Below, piece by piece: positions 10,548 to 20,113 of a stretch of DNA of 64,000 bases. This stretch comes from Herbiconiux sp. SALV-R1. Lineage in GTDB: Bacteria; Actinomycetota; Actinomycetes; Actinomycetales; Microbacteriaceae. The position numbers and the translations under genes were made by a program. The first letter of the stretch is position 1; every line of letters starts with the position of its first letter. The stretch spans positions 124,001 through 188,000 of the forward strand of contig NZ_CP053344.1 in NCBI RefSeq assembly GCF_013113715.1, written 5' to 3'. A model generated the notes under the pieces. That model was given only the letters and a program-made list of their open reading frames with translations, was not told the origin of the DNA and made no database searches.

Positions 10548-11008
10548 GGCACACGCATCCGCTGACCGTCGTCGTCTTCGTGGCCGTCGGGGTGGCCGCC
10601 GGGTTCGTGCTCGAGGTGTTGCTGGCGTCGGCCGGTCAGCCCGTGCTCATCCCGCCGTTCACCATCGCGCTCACCCTCGTCGTCGTGGCCGCCATCGTGC
10701 TGGCGCTCGCCATCCCCATCCGCCGTTCCATCAAGGGCACGTCGACGGCGCGCATCAACCCGTTCCGCGCGATGCGGGTCGTGGTGCTCGCCAAGGCGTC
10801 GAGCCTGGTCGGCGGTCTCATTGCCGGGTTCGGCGCGGGGGTCGTGGCCTTCCTCGTCACCCGACCGGTGGTCGCCGACGTGGGTTCGCTCGCGCCGGGG
10901 GTCGCCGTCGCCGTCTCGGGGGTGGTGCTGCTCGTCGCCGGGCTCGTCGCGGAGCGCCTGTGCACCCTGCCCCCCGACGAACCGGACGCGGAGCACCACC
11001 ATGGCTGA
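10544..11008 (+). CDS. DUF3180 family membrane protein
   Basis: 154 residues with four hydrophobic segments (about 6-28, 36-58, 83-105 and 115-138). The family regularly follows folK in Actinobacteria and has no known function; the call rests on this place in the operon and on the four-span layout. GTG start overlaps the folBK stop by four bases, and the gene overlaps the next one by eight. The C-terminus ends in HHHG, which could bind metal but may be chance. Confidence 0.8.
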   Translation: MRHTHPLTVVVFVAVGVAAGFVLEVLLASAGQPVLIPPFTIALTLVVVAAIVLALAIPIRRSIKGTSTARINPFRAMRVVVLAKASSLVGGLIAGFGAGVVAFLVTRPVVADVGSLAPGVAVAVSGVVLLVAGLVAERLCTLPPDEPDAEHHHG

Positions 11009-11480
11009 ACGGCTCACCGTCGACGGGGAGTGGCGGCGGGTGAGCCCGAAGTACCTCGGGGTCGAACTCGTCTCGAGCATCATCGGCGCCCTGGTGCTCT
11101 GCGGGGTGACGGTGCCGTTCATCGTGCTGGGCACCTGGTTCGGCTGGCCCGCGCTGGCCGTGGCGGCCGTCGTCGGGGTGCTGCTCGTGGTGCTCGCACC
11201 CCGCCGGGTGCGGTCGATCGGGTACCAGCTGCGGGCCGACGACCTCGTCTTCCGTCGCGGCATCATGTTCCACCGCGTCGTGGCGGTGCCCTACGGCCGC
11301 ATGCAGCTCATCGACATCAACCGCGGGCCGGTGGCCAGGGCGCTCGGCCTGGCCGAGCTGAAGTTCGTCACGGCGGCCGCGGCGACCGGCGTGTCGATCC
11401 CCGGCCTGGTCGACGCCGAGGCGACGGCGCTGCGCGACGAGCTCGTGGCGCTCGCCGAGTCCCGCCGGGCCGGCCTGTGA
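11001..11480 (+). CDS. PH domain-containing membrane protein (YdbS-like, short)
   Basis: 159 residues. Two close membrane spans (about 22-45 and 49-68) are followed by one bacterial PH (bPH2) domain with the usual core: YQLRADDLVFRRGIMFHRVVAVPYGRMQLIDINRGP. The family is often found as a pair of short and long proteins (YdbS/YdbT), as here. The B. subtilis pair has been linked to defence against membrane-active peptides; whether this holds here is unknown. ATG at 11001 overlaps the DUF3180 gene. Confidence 0.85.
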   Translation: MAERLTVDGEWRRVSPKYLGVELVSSIIGALVLCGVTVPFIVLGTWFGWPALAVAAVVGVLLVVLAPRRVRSIGYQLRADDLVFRRGIMFHRVVAVPYGRMQLIDINRGPVARALGLAELKFVTAAAATGVSIPGLVDAEATALRDELVALAESRRAGL

Positions 11481-13156
11481 CCGAGCCGACCGCACCCGGC
11501 GACCCGGCCGCGCATCCGAGGCGGGGTGCACAGACGGAGCTCGCCGACGGGGAGTGGCACCGTCTCCACCCGGCCACGCCGCTGCTGCGCGGGGGCATCA
11601 TCCTGGTCGCCATCCTCGGGTTCGCGCTGGCGAACTTCCGGGAGCGCCTCATCGACTGGGTGTTCGGGGCGCCCGAGCTCCCCGGCGACCCGTTCGAGGT
11701 CGCCTACCAGCGCGGACAGCTCGGCTGGGTCGGGCTCGCCATCGTGGTCGGGCTCATCGTGGGCATCGCGGGCTTCTACCTCTCCTGGCGCATGCACACC
11801 TTCCGCGTCGGCGACGAGGTCGTGGAGGTGCGCAGCGGCATCCTGTTCCGCACGCACCGGCGGGCGCGGCTCGATCGCATCCAGGGCGTGGCCATCAGTC
11901 GGCCCGTCTTCGCGCGCCTGTTCGGCGCCGCGAAGCTCGACATCAGTGTCGCGGGTCAAGACGCCAAGGTGCAGCTCGCCTACCTCGGCAGCGCCGGGGC
12001 CGACGAGCTGCGCCGGGCCGTGCTGCTGCTGGCGTCGGGCGCGCGCGCCGAGGCGCGGAGCCAGGGTGTGGCGGCGCCGGCGGGGGCGGATGCTGCGGCT
12101 GACGCAGCGGGGTCGGTCACGCCCGAGGTCCCCGGTGTCGACGACCAAATGCCCGCCGGGCCGGCCGTGCCCGCGACCGGCGCGCCGGTCCCCTCCTTCC
12201 CGCCCGCCGCATCCGACGCCGGCATCGTCAATCAGCGGGTGCGGGAGTTCCTCGCCCCCGAGCTCGACCCCGACGCCGCGCCGCCGGAGTCGGTGGTGCG
12301 CATCCGCCCCGGCCGGCTCATCGGCTCGCTCCTGCTCAGCGGCTTCACCGTCGCGCTCGTCGCCGTCGCCGTCTTCCTCGTCGTCATGTCGGTGCAGGGG
12401 CGACGCGAGTTCTTCGCCATCCTCATCATCCCCGGCCTCGCGGCCGCCATCGGCTACTACTTCAACCGCTTCACCAAGTCGCTGCGCTACAGCATCGCCG
12501 CGACGCCCGACGGGGTGCGCGTGGGCTTCGGGCTGCTCTCGACGAGCAACGACACCGTGCCGCCCGGTCGCATCCACGCCATCGAGGTCAGCCAGCCATT
12601 GCTCTGGCGGCCGGCAGGGTGGTGGATGATCCGCATCAACCGCGCGGGCGCCGCCGGCGAGGGCAGCGCTCAGACCTCCACCACCATGCTGCCCGTCGGC
12701 ACCCTCGACGACGTGCGCAAGGTGCTCGGCCTCCTCCTGCCCGGCCTCACAGGCGAGACCACCCGCGAGCTGGTGCTCTCCGGCCTGGTGGCCCGGGCCG
12801 GGGAGGGGTTCACCGACTCGCCCCGCCGGGCCTGGCCGCTGCGGCCGCTCTCCTGGCGCCGCACCGGGTTCGCCGTCGCACCCGATGCCGTGCTGCTGCG
12901 CTCGGGCTTCGTGTGGCGCAAACTCGTGGTGGTGCCGTGGGCTCGGGTGCAGAGCATCCGTGTCTCTCAAGGGCCCGTCGAACGGATGCTCGACCTGGTC
13001 ACCGTACTCGTGCACACCGTGTCGGGGCCGGTGCGGGCCGCGGCGGCCGCCGTCGACCGCCGCACCGGAACCGAGGCTTTCGAGAACTGGACCGCTGCCG
13101 CCGTCGCGGCCGCGGCATCCGATCGCAGTCACCGCTGGGCGGAGGGAGAACGATGA
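11477..13156 (+). CDS. PH domain-containing membrane protein (YdbT-like, long)
   Basis: 559 residues. At least two bPH2 repeats can be seen, each after a pair of membrane spans: one with FRVGDEVVEVRSGILFRTHRRARLDRIQGV (about residue 110-150), one after spans at about 275-320, and a third partial copy near 480 (APDAVLLRSGFVWRKLVVVPWARVQSIRVSQGP). A Pro/Ala-rich linker (about 195-250) separates the first two. It is the larger partner of the gene just upstream (GTGA overlap) and is probably made in the same transcript. Function unknown beyond the family. Confidence 0.85.
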   Translation: MTEPTAPGDPAAHPRRGAQTELADGEWHRLHPATPLLRGGIILVAILGFALANFRERLIDWVFGAPELPGDPFEVAYQRGQLGWVGLAIVVGLIVGIAGFYLSWRMHTFRVGDEVVEVRSGILFRTHRRARLDRIQGVAISRPVFARLFGAAKLDISVAGQDAKVQLAYLGSAGADELRRAVLLLASGARAEARSQGVAAPAGADAAADAAGSVTPEVPGVDDQMPAGPAVPATGAPVPSFPPAASDAGIVNQRVREFLAPELDPDAAPPESVVRIRPGRLIGSLLLSGFTVALVAVAVFLVVMSVQGRREFFAILIIPGLAAAIGYYFNRFTKSLRYSIAATPDGVRVGFGLLSTSNDTVPPGRIHAIEVSQPLLWRPAGWWMIRINRAGAAGEGSAQTSTTMLPVGTLDDVRKVLGLLLPGLTGETTRELVLSGLVARAGEGFTDSPRRAWPLRPLSWRRTGFAVAPDAVLLRSGFVWRKLVVVPWARVQSIRVSQGPVERMLDLVTVLVHTVSGPVRAAAAAVDRRTGTEAFENWTAAAVAAAASDRSHRWAEGER

Positions 13157-13857
13157 GGCCGTCGGAACGCACGGGCCGGCTGGGAGTCGGCATCGTGGGC
13201 GCGGGGCGCGTGGGGCCCGTGCTCGGGGCGGCGCTCGCCGGGGCCGGGCACATGCTGGTGGGCGTCGCCGCCATCTCGCAGGAGAGCGTGGAGCGCGCCG
13301 AGGCGATCCTGCCCGGGGTGCCCGTGCTCACCGTGCCCGAGCTGGTCGAGCGCAGCGAGCTGGTGGTGCTCGCGGTGCCGTCAGACCAGCTCGAGCCGCT
13401 CGTCGCCGGGCTCGCCGAGACGGGCACCTGGCAGATGGGGCAGCTCGTGCTGCACACCGCGGCCCAATACGGCACCGAGGTGTTCGCGCCGGCGCGGGCG
13501 GCCGGGGTCATTCCGCTGGCCGTGCACCCGGCCATGGCGTTCACGGGAACGAGCATCGACGTCGCGCGGTTGGCGGGCACGCACTTCGCCGTCACGGCGC
13601 CCGCCCCCGTGCTGCCGATCGCGCAGGCGCTGGTGGTCGAGATGGGCGGGGAGCCGGTCGTGGTCGCCGAGGGCGACCGGGCCGCCTACGCCGAGGCCGT
13701 CGAGACGGCGACCACGTTCTCGACCGCGATCGTCGACCAGGCGGCGGGCCTGCTCGAGGGTATCGGCGTCGAGGCACCGGGGCGGATGCTCGCACCGCTC
13801 GTGCGCTCGGCGGTCGAGAACGCGCTGCTGCGCGCCGGCGGGGGCGCGGGGGTCTGA
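13153..13857 (+). CDS. Rossmann-fold protein with DUF2520 C-terminal domain
   Basis: 234 residues. The N-terminal half begins with a dinucleotide motif (GIVGAGRVGPVLGAAL, with GxGxxG spacing) and resembles ketopantoate reductase and 6-phosphogluconate dehydrogenase folds. The C-terminal half matches DUF2520 (HPAMAFTGT, then DRAAYAEAVETATTF). In Actinobacteria this gene lies just before panC, which suggests a part in pantothenate synthesis, perhaps as a ketopantoate-reductase-like enzyme; this is inference. GGAGGG precedes the ATG. Its last codons and stop lie in a G-rich segment that is repeated downstream. Confidence 0.8.
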   Translation: MRPSERTGRLGVGIVGAGRVGPVLGAALAGAGHMLVGVAAISQESVERAEAILPGVPVLTVPELVERSELVVLAVPSDQLEPLVAGLAETGTWQMGQLVLHTAAQYGTEVFAPARAAGVIPLAVHPAMAFTGTSIDVARLAGTHFAVTAPAPVLPIAQALVVEMGGEPVVVAEGDRAAYAEAVETATTFSTAIVDQAAGLLEGIGVEAPGRMLAPLVRSAVENALLRAGGGAGV

Positions 13858-13979
13858 GCGGGCGGGTTCCGCCGGGCGCGGGGTGGCGCGGCTGTGCGGC
13901 GAGCGGGGCGGGGCGCGACGGGGGCGCGGGGCGCGGGGGGCGCCGGGGGCGCGGGGTCTGAGCCGGCGGGTTGTGCCGG
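13840..13979 (+). repeat. Stop-codon segment repeated 105 bp downstream
   Basis: About 35 bp at 13840-13875, which include the stop codon of the DUF2520 gene (core GGTCTGAGC), recur at 13945-13979 with a few changes (core GGTCTGAGCCGGCGGGTT). The DNA between is almost pure G and C with further short GGGGCGCGG repeats. No gene is seen from 13858 to 14070. Confidence 0.75.
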
Positions 13980-14070
13980 CGCGGCGGCGGGGTGCGGTCT
14001 GCGACGGGGTAGCATCGGGGAGCGGCCGGGCAGCTCGCCGGCGCACGCACCAGCACCGAAGGAGCCCCCG

Positions 14071-15006
14071 GTGGCAGAAGCATCCGGCGCCGTCGTCACC
14101 ACGAACGACGCGCCCGTCACCCCGCGCGGAGCGCCCGTCGTCGCCACCTCGGTCGCCGAGGTGCGGCAGGAGATCGCCCGGGCGGTTGCGCGACGTGGTG
14201 GCGCCGCGGGCTCCGAGGCCCGGGTGGCCCTCGTGCCCACCATGGGCGCCCTGCACCGCGGACACCTCGCGCTCGTCGAGCGCGCGGCCGAGCTCGCCGA
14301 GGTGGTGGTGGTGTCGGTCTTCGTGAACCCGCTGCAGTTCAACGACCCCGCCGACCTCGAGCGCTACCCGCGTGACCTCGACGCCGACCTCGCCGCGCTG
14401 GCGGGTGTCGAGCCCGGCGCCGACATCGTGTTCGCCCCCGGCGTCGACGACCTCTACCCCCGCGGCGACGTGGCGACCCGGGTCACCGCGGGCCGCGTCG
14501 GCACGCTCTTCGAGGGGCGCAGCCGCCCCGGGCACTTCGACGGCATGCTCACCGTGGTGGCCAAGCTGCTCAACGTCGTCGGGCCCGACGTGGTGCTGTT
14601 CGGCGAGAAGGATGCTCAGCAGGTGTTCCTGGTGCGGCGCATGATCGCCGACCTCGACATGCCCGTCGAGCTGCACGAGGTCGAGACGGTGCGCGACGAC
14701 GACGAACTCGCGCTGTCCAGCCGCAACCGCTTCCTCGACGCGCGTGAGCGCCGTGCCGCCGTCACCCTGCCGCACGTGCTCGAGGCCGCCGAGTCGGCCT
14801 CCGACCGCGGCATCGACGCCGTGCTCGCCGCCGCCCAGGCCGCCGCCATGGGCGAGAACCTCGTCGACCTCGACTACCTCGCCGTCGTGCACCCCGACAC
14901 CTTCCTCCCCGTCGACGACGACTACCGCGGCCGCGCCCGCGTCATCATCGCCGCCACCGTCGGCGACACCCGCCTCATCGACAACCGCGCCATCTACCTC
15001 GCCTGA
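14071..15006 (+). CDS. panC: Pantothenate synthetase (pantoate-beta-alanine ligase)
   Basis: 311 residues from a GTG start preceded by AAGGAG (14059-14064). It makes pantothenate from pantoate, beta-alanine and ATP for coenzyme A. Class I motifs are clear: [11 protein letters not shown] (adenylate-binding HxGH), [10 protein letters not shown], and LFGEKDAQQ with LSSRN (KMSKS-equivalent). The first ~45 residues ([18 protein letters not shown]) are an unusual Ala/Thr/Val-rich extension. A longer in-frame reading upstream covers only the G-rich repeat and has no ribosome site, so it is not used. Confidence 0.95.
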   Translation: MAEASGAVVTTNDAPVTPRGAPVVATSVAEVRQEIARAVARRGGAAGSEARVALVPTMGALHRGHLALVERAAELAEVVVVSVFVNPLQFNDPADLERYPRDLDADLAALAGVEPGADIVFAPGVDDLYPRGDVATRVTAGRVGTLFEGRSRPGHFDGMLTVVAKLLNVVGPDVVLFGEKDAQQVFLVRRMIADLDMPVELHEVETVRDDDELALSSRNRFLDARERRAAVTLPHVLEAAESASDRGIDAVLAAAQAAAMGENLVDLDYLAVVHPDTFLPVDDDYRGRARVIIAATVGDTRLIDNRAIYLA

Positions 15007-15059
15007 AGTGCACAGCCAGCCCGGCTAAAGTGGACGGGACACGAGGAGACCTGCCCAGA

Positions 15060-16571
15060 ATGACCGACGCATCCGCGCCTTCGACCGTTGCCGACGAGCC
15101 CTCCGAGGAGGAGATCTCCGAGCAGAAGGCGGTGCGGCTGGCGAAGCGGGAGCGACTGAACGAGTCGGGTGCGGAGGCGTACCCGGTGTCGGTGCCGGTG
15201 ACCACGACCATTCCCGCGGTGCGCGCGGCGTGGGGTCACCTGCAGGCCGACGAGGTGTCGGGCGAGACGGTCGGGCTCGCCGGCCGCGTGGTGCACCTCC
15301 GCAACACGGGCAAGCTGTGCTTCGTGTCGCTGCAGTCGGGTGACGGGTCGCGCATCCAGGCGATGGTGTCGCTGGCGAACGTGGGCGAGGAGTCGCTCGC
15401 CCGCTTCAAGGAGCTCGTCGACCTCGGCGACCACCTCTTCGTCTCGGGCGAGGTCATCTCCTCGCGCCGCGGCGAGCTGAGCGTCATGGTGGCGGAGTGG
15501 AAGATCGCCGCGAAGGCCATCCTCCCCTTGCCGAACCTGCACTCCGAGCTCTCGGAAGAGACGCGGATGCGCAACCGCTACCTCGATCTCATCGTGCGCG
15601 AGCAGGCCCGCACCATGGTGCGCACGCGCGCGCTCGCCATGGCGTCGCTGCGCTCCACCTTCACCGGTCGCGACTTCCTCGAGGTCGAGACGCCGATGCT
15701 GCAGACCATCCACGGCGGAGCCGCGGCCCGCCCCTTCGTCACCCACTCGAACGCCTTCGACACCGAGCTGTACCTGCGCATCGCGCCCGAGCTGTTCCTC
15801 AAGCGCGCCGTCGTGGGCGGCATCGACAGGGTGTTCGAGATCAACCGCAACTTCCGCAACGAGGGCGCCGACTCCACCCACAGCCCCGAGTTCGCCATGC
15901 TCGAGGCCTACGAGGCCTACGGCGACTACACCTCCATCGCCGAGCTCACGCAGACCCTCGTGCAGAACGCAGCCCTCGCGGTCGCGGGCTCGCACGTGGT
16001 GACCTGGGCCGACGGCACCGAGTACGACCTCGGCGGCGAGTGGGACCGCATCAGCATGTACGACTCGCTCTCCGCAGCATCCGGTGTCGACATCACGCCC
16101 GAGACGAGCGTCGCCGAACTGCAGGCTCTCGCCGACCGCGAGGGCGTCGAGGTGCACCTGCCGAACCACGGCAAGCTCGTCGAAGAGCTCTGGGAGCACT
16201 TCGTGAAGGGCGACCTCGTGCGCCCCACCTTCGTGCTCGACTTCCCGGTCGAGACCAGCCCGCTCACCCGGGCGCACCGCAGCATCCCGGGCGTGGTCGA
16301 GAAGTGGGACCTCTACGTGCGCGGCTTCGAGCTGGCCACCGGCTACTCCGAGCTCGTCGACCCGGTGGTGCAGCGCGAGCGCTTCGTCGAGCAGGCCAAG
16401 CAGGCGGCCGCCGGCGACGACGAGGCCATGCGCCTTGACGAGGAGTTCCTGCGCGCCCTCGAGTTCGGCATGCCCCCGTCGGGCGGCATGGGCATGGGCA
16501 TCGACAGGCTGCTCATGGCGTTGACCGGGCTCGGCATCCGCGAGACCATCCTGTTCCCCCTGGTGAAGTGA
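15060..16571 (+). CDS. lysS: Lysyl-tRNA synthetase (class II)
   Basis: 503 residues, normal length. Anticodon-binding OB domain (about 50-160: [22 protein letters not shown]) and class II catalytic core with motif 2 ([14 protein letters not shown]) and motif 3 ([11 protein letters not shown]). It charges tRNA-Lys. The ATG at 15060 is chosen over a GTG at 15031, since ACGAGGAGAC (15041-15050) lies at the right distance. It follows panC by 53 bases and probably belongs to the same long run. Confidence 0.96.
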   Translation: MTDASAPSTVADEPSEEEISEQKAVRLAKRERLNESGAEAYPVSVPVTTTIPAVRAAWGHLQADEVSGETVGLAGRVVHLRNTGKLCFVSLQSGDGSRIQAMVSLANVGEESLARFKELVDLGDHLFVSGEVISSRRGELSVMVAEWKIAAKAILPLPNLHSELSEETRMRNRYLDLIVREQARTMVRTRALAMASLRSTFTGRDFLEVETPMLQTIHGGAAARPFVTHSNAFDTELYLRIAPELFLKRAVVGGIDRVFEINRNFRNEGADSTHSPEFAMLEAYEAYGDYTSIAELTQTLVQNAALAVAGSHVVTWADGTEYDLGGEWDRISMYDSLSAASGVDITPETSVAELQALADREGVEVHLPNHGKLVEELWEHFVKGDLVRPTFVLDFPVETSPLTRAHRSIPGVVEKWDLYVRGFELATGYSELVDPVVQRERFVEQAKQAAAGDDEAMRLDEEFLRALEFGMPPSGGMGMGIDRLLMALTGLGIRETILFPLVK

Positions 16572-16581
16572 GGTTCGGCGC

Positions 16582-16782
16582 GTGAGTTTTCTGGGCGGCA
16601 GCAAAGACCCGTTCGAGCCGGGCAAGACCGAACGGGAGAATCTGCAGAAGAAGGCCGAGGAGGCCGAGAAAGGCAAGAACCCCAACCGGCCGTCGAACTC
16701 GCGCATCGCGATCTGGGTGATCGTGGGCGGGGTGGGGCTGTACCTCATCGGCTCAGGGGTCTGGGGCATCCTCACCCACTAG
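16582..16782 (+). CDS. Small single-span membrane protein of unknown function
   Basis: 66 residues from GTG, ten bases after lysS with GAGG upstream. A charged, Lys/Glu-rich first half (KTERENLQKKAEEAEKGKN) is followed by one membrane span (about 44-63, IAIWVIVGGVGLYLIGSGVW). Clean start, spacing and codon bias suggest it is real. No family recognised; position after lysS says only that it is likely co-transcribed. Confidence 0.6.
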   Translation: MSFLGGSKDPFEPGKTERENLQKKAEEAEKGKNPNRPSNSRIAIWVIVGGVGLYLIGSGVWGILTH

Positions 16783-16919
16783 CGCGAGCCGCCCGCAGGC
16801 GGCGCGTAGGCGGCGCGGGTGCGGTCGGCCGCCCGCGATCGGCACGGACGGCCGCCCGCGCCCGGCCGGCGCGGGCGCACGGTGGGCGACCACCGCCGCA
16901 TCCGGGTACGGTCGTGCGC

Positions 16920-17648
16920 ATGACCGCAGCCCGCGTCAGCTCCCGCTCCCGCGACTCCCGCGTGCCCGTCTTCGCGCACGACGTGCCGCGCAGCCTCGTC
17001 GCCATGGTGCCGGCCGTCGTCGTGGGCTTCGGCCTCCAGTTCGTCGCCATCGTCACGCTCGAAGTCGCGCTGCTCGAACTCACCGTGGCGGGCGTGCTCA
17101 TGTTCTGGGGCGCCTACTGCGTGAGCGCCATCGTCATCACGCTCGTCGTGTTCGGTCGGGTCGGTTCGCACGAGCTCGCCCGCAGACTCCGCCGCACGGC
17201 GCCGCCCGAGAAGGGCTGGCAGCGGATGCTCGCCGCCTCCATGGGCGCCGGTGCGGTCTCCTGGGCGGTCGCCGGCTCCGTCTTCGCCATCGTCGCCGTG
17301 GTCTACCTCGCGCTCAACCCCTCGCTCGGGTCGTCGCCCCTCGTCACCTGGGGCGCCGTCGTCGCGGTGGCGGGTTCGTGGGCGGTGACCATGGTGTCGT
17401 TCGCGGTGCACATCGCGCGCCACGACGAGTTGCACGGGGGAGCGGAGTTCCCGGGCGGGAGCACCCCGCTGTTCACCGACTACCTCTACCTCGCCGCCCA
17501 GATCGGCACCACCTTCGGCGGCTCCGACGTCGACATCACGACGAGAGGGATGCGTCGCATCGTGATGAGCTACAGCATCATCGCCTTCACCTTCAACACG
17601 GTGATCGTGGCGCTGCTCGTGAGCGTGCTGATCGCCCGCGTCAGCTGA
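16920..17648 (+). CDS. DUF1345 family integral membrane protein
   Basis: 242 residues with about five membrane spans (near 27-47, 57-79, 105-130, 142-165 and 215-238). The segment YLYLAAQIGTTFGGSDVDITTRGMRR in the second half, followed by a span, is the mark of DUF1345. Function of the family is unknown. Start taken at ATG 16920; a GTG six bases upstream would add two residues. No strong ribosome site is seen, and the 131-base gap after the small gene upstream suggests its own promoter. Confidence 0.75.
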   Translation: MTAARVSSRSRDSRVPVFAHDVPRSLVAMVPAVVVGFGLQFVAIVTLEVALLELTVAGVLMFWGAYCVSAIVITLVVFGRVGSHELARRLRRTAPPEKGWQRMLAASMGAGAVSWAVAGSVFAIVAVVYLALNPSLGSSPLVTWGAVVAVAGSWAVTMVSFAVHIARHDELHGGAEFPGGSTPLFTDYLYLAAQIGTTFGGSDVDITTRGMRRIVMSYSIIAFTFNTVIVALLVSVLIARVS

Positions 17649-17695
17649 GCGGACCGCCCGCCGGCCTCCCAGACTCATGCCGTATCGTTGACGGC

Positions 17696-17875
17696 GTGAA
17701 CGACTTCTGGCCCGCCGTGTACGCACTGGCCCCGACCGTGCTGATCGGGCTGGTGTTCTGGTTCATCATGCGCGCCGTCGTGCGGGCCGACAAGTCGGAG
17801 CGGCGCGCCCTGGCGAAGGTCGAGTCGGAGGAGCGCCGCAAACTCGGGCTGCCGGAGAAGACGCAGGCCTCCTAA
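17696..17875 (+). CDS. Small membrane protein of unknown function
   Basis: 59 residues from GTG. One span (about 6-27, VYALAPTVLIGLVFWFIMRAV) followed by a basic/acidic helix (RADKSERRALAKVESEERR). Found in similar form next to other genes in Microbacteriaceae, as far as I recall, without a function. It lies 47 bases after the DUF1345 gene and 39 bases before cls. Confidence 0.6.
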   Translation: MNDFWPAVYALAPTVLIGLVFWFIMRAVVRADKSERRALAKVESEERRKLGLPEKTQAS

Positions 17876-17914
17876 CCGATACGGTATCCCTGGGAGTTCG
17901 ACAGGGGAGGCGCA

Positions 17915-19387
17915 GTGACGGGTGCGGACATAGCGGCGTTGGTCGCGCTCCTGCTGCTGGCGGTCGACCTGCTCATCCGCATCATCGCGGTCATCATCGT
18001 GCCGCGCAATCGCCGGCCCTCCACCGGCATCGCGTGGCTCATGGCCATCTTCGTGCTGCCGTACGTCGGGTTCCTGCTGTTCCTGCTCATCGGCAGTTAC
18101 AAGCTCCCGAAGGGCCGGCGCGACAAGCAGTACGCCATCAACGAGTTCATCATCGAGACCACGGAGGGCATCGAGCGCGTCAGCGACGACGACCCGTGGC
18201 CGCCGTGGTTCAAGAACGTCGTCGAGCTCAACCGCACCCTCGGAGCGATGCCCCTGGTGGGCGGCAACCAGGCGTCGCTCGTCGGCGACTACGACGCGAG
18301 CATCCGTCTCATGACCGACGAGATCGACAAGGCGCACCGCTACGTGCACGCCGAGTTCTACATCCTCTCCTACGACGAGACCACGAAGCCGTTCTTCGAG
18401 GCGCTGGCGGCCGCCGTGAAGCGCGGGGTCACCGTGCGGGTGCTGCTCGACCACATCGCCTCCGTGCGGGCGCCCGGGTACAAGAAGACCGTGAAGCTGC
18501 TCAACCAGATGGGCGTGAAATGGCACTTCATGCTGCCGGTGCAGCCGCTGAAGGGCAAGTGGCAGCGGCCCGATCTGCGCAACCACCGCAAGATCCTCGT
18601 CATCGACGGCGACGTCGCGTTCATGGGATCGCAGAACGTGGTCGACCGCAGCTACAACAAGAAGGGCAACATCCGCCGCGGGCTCAAGTGGCAAGACCTC
18701 ATGACGCGCCTCGAGGGGCCGATCGTGGCGGGTATCAACGCCATCTTCATCACCGACTGGTACAGCGAGTCGAACGAGCTGCTGCTGCGCGAGACCCGCG
18801 CCATCACCGACGACATCATCGACGACGAACCGGATGCGCTCGACATGCAGGTGGTCCCCTCCGGTCCCGGATTCGAGGGCGAGAACAACCTCCGCCTGTT
18901 CCTCGCGCTGCTCTACGCGGCGCAGGAGCGCATCATCATCACGAGCCCCTACTTCGTGCCCGACGACGCGATGCTCTACGCCATCACCACCGCCACGCAG
19001 CGCGGGGTCGACGTGCATCTGTTCGTCTCCGAGATCGGCGACCAGGCGCTGGTGTACCACGCGCAGCGCTCCTACTACGAGGTGCTGCTGCGGGCGGGCG
19101 TGCGCATCTTCATGTACCAGGCGCCGTACATCCTGCACTCCAAGCACTTCACCATCGACGACGAGGTCGCCGTGATCGGCTCGAGCAACATGGACATGCG
19201 CTCGTTCAGCCTCAACATGGAGGTCTCGCTCATGGTGCGCGGCCGCAGCTTCGTCGACGAGATGCGCGAGGTCGAGGCGGGCTACCGCGAGGTGAGCCGC
19301 GAACTCACCCTCGAGGAGTGGCGCAAGCAGCCCCTCCGCTCCACCATCCTCGACAACCTCGCCCGCCTCACCTCCGCCATCCAGTAG
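17915..19387 (+). CDS. cls: Cardiolipin synthase
   Basis: 490 residues. Two N-terminal membrane spans, then two phospholipase D (HKD) motifs: HRKILVIDGDVAFMGSQNV (about residue 227) and HSKHFTIDDEVAVIGSSNMD (about residue 410). It joins two phosphatidylglycerol molecules into cardiolipin at the membrane. Length and order are those of bacterial ClsA. GTG start with GACAGGGGAGG upstream. Confidence 0.94.
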   Translation: MTGADIAALVALLLLAVDLLIRIIAVIIVPRNRRPSTGIAWLMAIFVLPYVGFLLFLLIGSYKLPKGRRDKQYAINEFIIETTEGIERVSDDDPWPPWFKNVVELNRTLGAMPLVGGNQASLVGDYDASIRLMTDEIDKAHRYVHAEFYILSYDETTKPFFEALAAAVKRGVTVRVLLDHIASVRAPGYKKTVKLLNQMGVKWHFMLPVQPLKGKWQRPDLRNHRKILVIDGDVAFMGSQNVVDRSYNKKGNIRRGLKWQDLMTRLEGPIVAGINAIFITDWYSESNELLLRETRAITDDIIDDEPDALDMQVVPSGPGFEGENNLRLFLALLYAAQERIIITSPYFVPDDAMLYAITTATQRGVDVHLFVSEIGDQALVYHAQRSYYEVLLRAGVRIFMYQAPYILHSKHFTIDDEVAVIGSSNMDMRSFSLNMEVSLMVRGRSFVDEMREVEAGYREVSRELTLEEWRKQPLRSTILDNLARLTSAIQ

Positions 19388-19543
19388 CCCCTGTTCGGCG
19401 GGCCGAAATACTGGGAATCGCGGGGTTCAGGTCGCGCGGGGGCGCCCCGGTCGGCCACACTGGTGCACGGCCGCGGCGGCATTCCCCGGGGCAGCGACGA
19501 CGCCGATGCTGTTCTGGCGTCGGCGCTTACCGAAGGCAATCCC
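19388..19543 (+). promoter_or_regulatory. Leader of mntP with a hairpin
   Basis: 156 bases between cls and mntP. At 19497-19524 the arms CGACGCC and GGCGTCG can pair across 11-14 bases, 20 bases before the GTG start. A Mn-responsive yybP-ykoY riboswitch was looked for, since it often precedes mntP, but its conserved core is not recognisable. The role of the hairpin is open. Confidence 0.3.
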
Positions 19544-20113
19544 GTGGCACTCTGGTCGATCTTCCTGCTCGCGCTCGGCGTCTCGGCCGACGCCTTCGCG
19601 GTCGCCCTCGGCAAGGGCCTCCAGATGCGGCGCTTCGACGTGCGCCACGCCCTCGTCATCGCCCTGACCTTCGGCGCTTTCCAGGCCGCGATGCCGCTCC
19701 TCGGCTGGGTGCTCGGCACGCAGCTCAACCAGTTCATCGCGCCCGTCGACCACTGGATCGCCTTCGGCCTGCTCGCCCTCATCGGCGGCAAGATGATCTG
19801 GGAGGCCTTCGCCAAGGCCGAGCAGAGAGAGATCGAGAGCCGCCTCGACGTGCGCGAGCTGCTCGTGCTCGCGGTCGCCACGAGCATCGACGCCCTCGCC
19901 GTCGGCATCTCGCTCGCCTTCGTCGCCGCGTCGATCTGGGAGGCCATCGCCGTCATCGGCGTCACGACCGCCGTGCTCACCTTCGCCGGAATCGTCGTCG
20001 GCCACCGGGTGGGCCTTCGCTTCCGCGGCCCCGCCGAGGTCGTCGGCGGTGTCATCCTCGTGCTCATCGGCCTCAAGATCCTGCTCGAGCACCTCGGCGT
20101 CATCGCGTTCTAG
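19544..20113 (+). CDS. mntP: Manganese efflux pump MntP
   Basis: 189 residues, six membrane spans. The duplicated three-span fold carries acidic residues in membrane segments, as in MntP: LGVSADAFAVALGKGLQ in span 1 and ATSIDALAVGISLAF in span 4. It exports Mn2+ and protects against its excess. The GTG at 19544 gives the standard N-terminus; an upstream extension in frame lacks a membrane pattern. A short direct repeat surrounds its stop codon. Confidence 0.93.
   Translation: MALWSIFLLALGVSADAFAVALGKGLQMRRFDVRHALVIALTFGAFQAAMPLLGWVLGTQLNQFIAPVDHWIAFGLLALIGGKMIWEAFAKAEQREIESRLDVRELLVLAVATSIDALAVGISLAFVAASIWEAIAVIGVTTAVLTFAGIVVGHRVGLRFRGPAEVVGGVILVLIGLKILLEHLGVIAF

Noticed and set aside
13894-14070. 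Longer N-terminus of PanC
   Set aside because: The frame is open upstream, but it would translate the G-rich repeat; the AAGGAG before GTG 14071 and normal PanC length argue against it.
19388-19543. yybP-ykoY riboswitch
   Set aside because: The conserved loop sequences of that class are not present; only a simple hairpin is.
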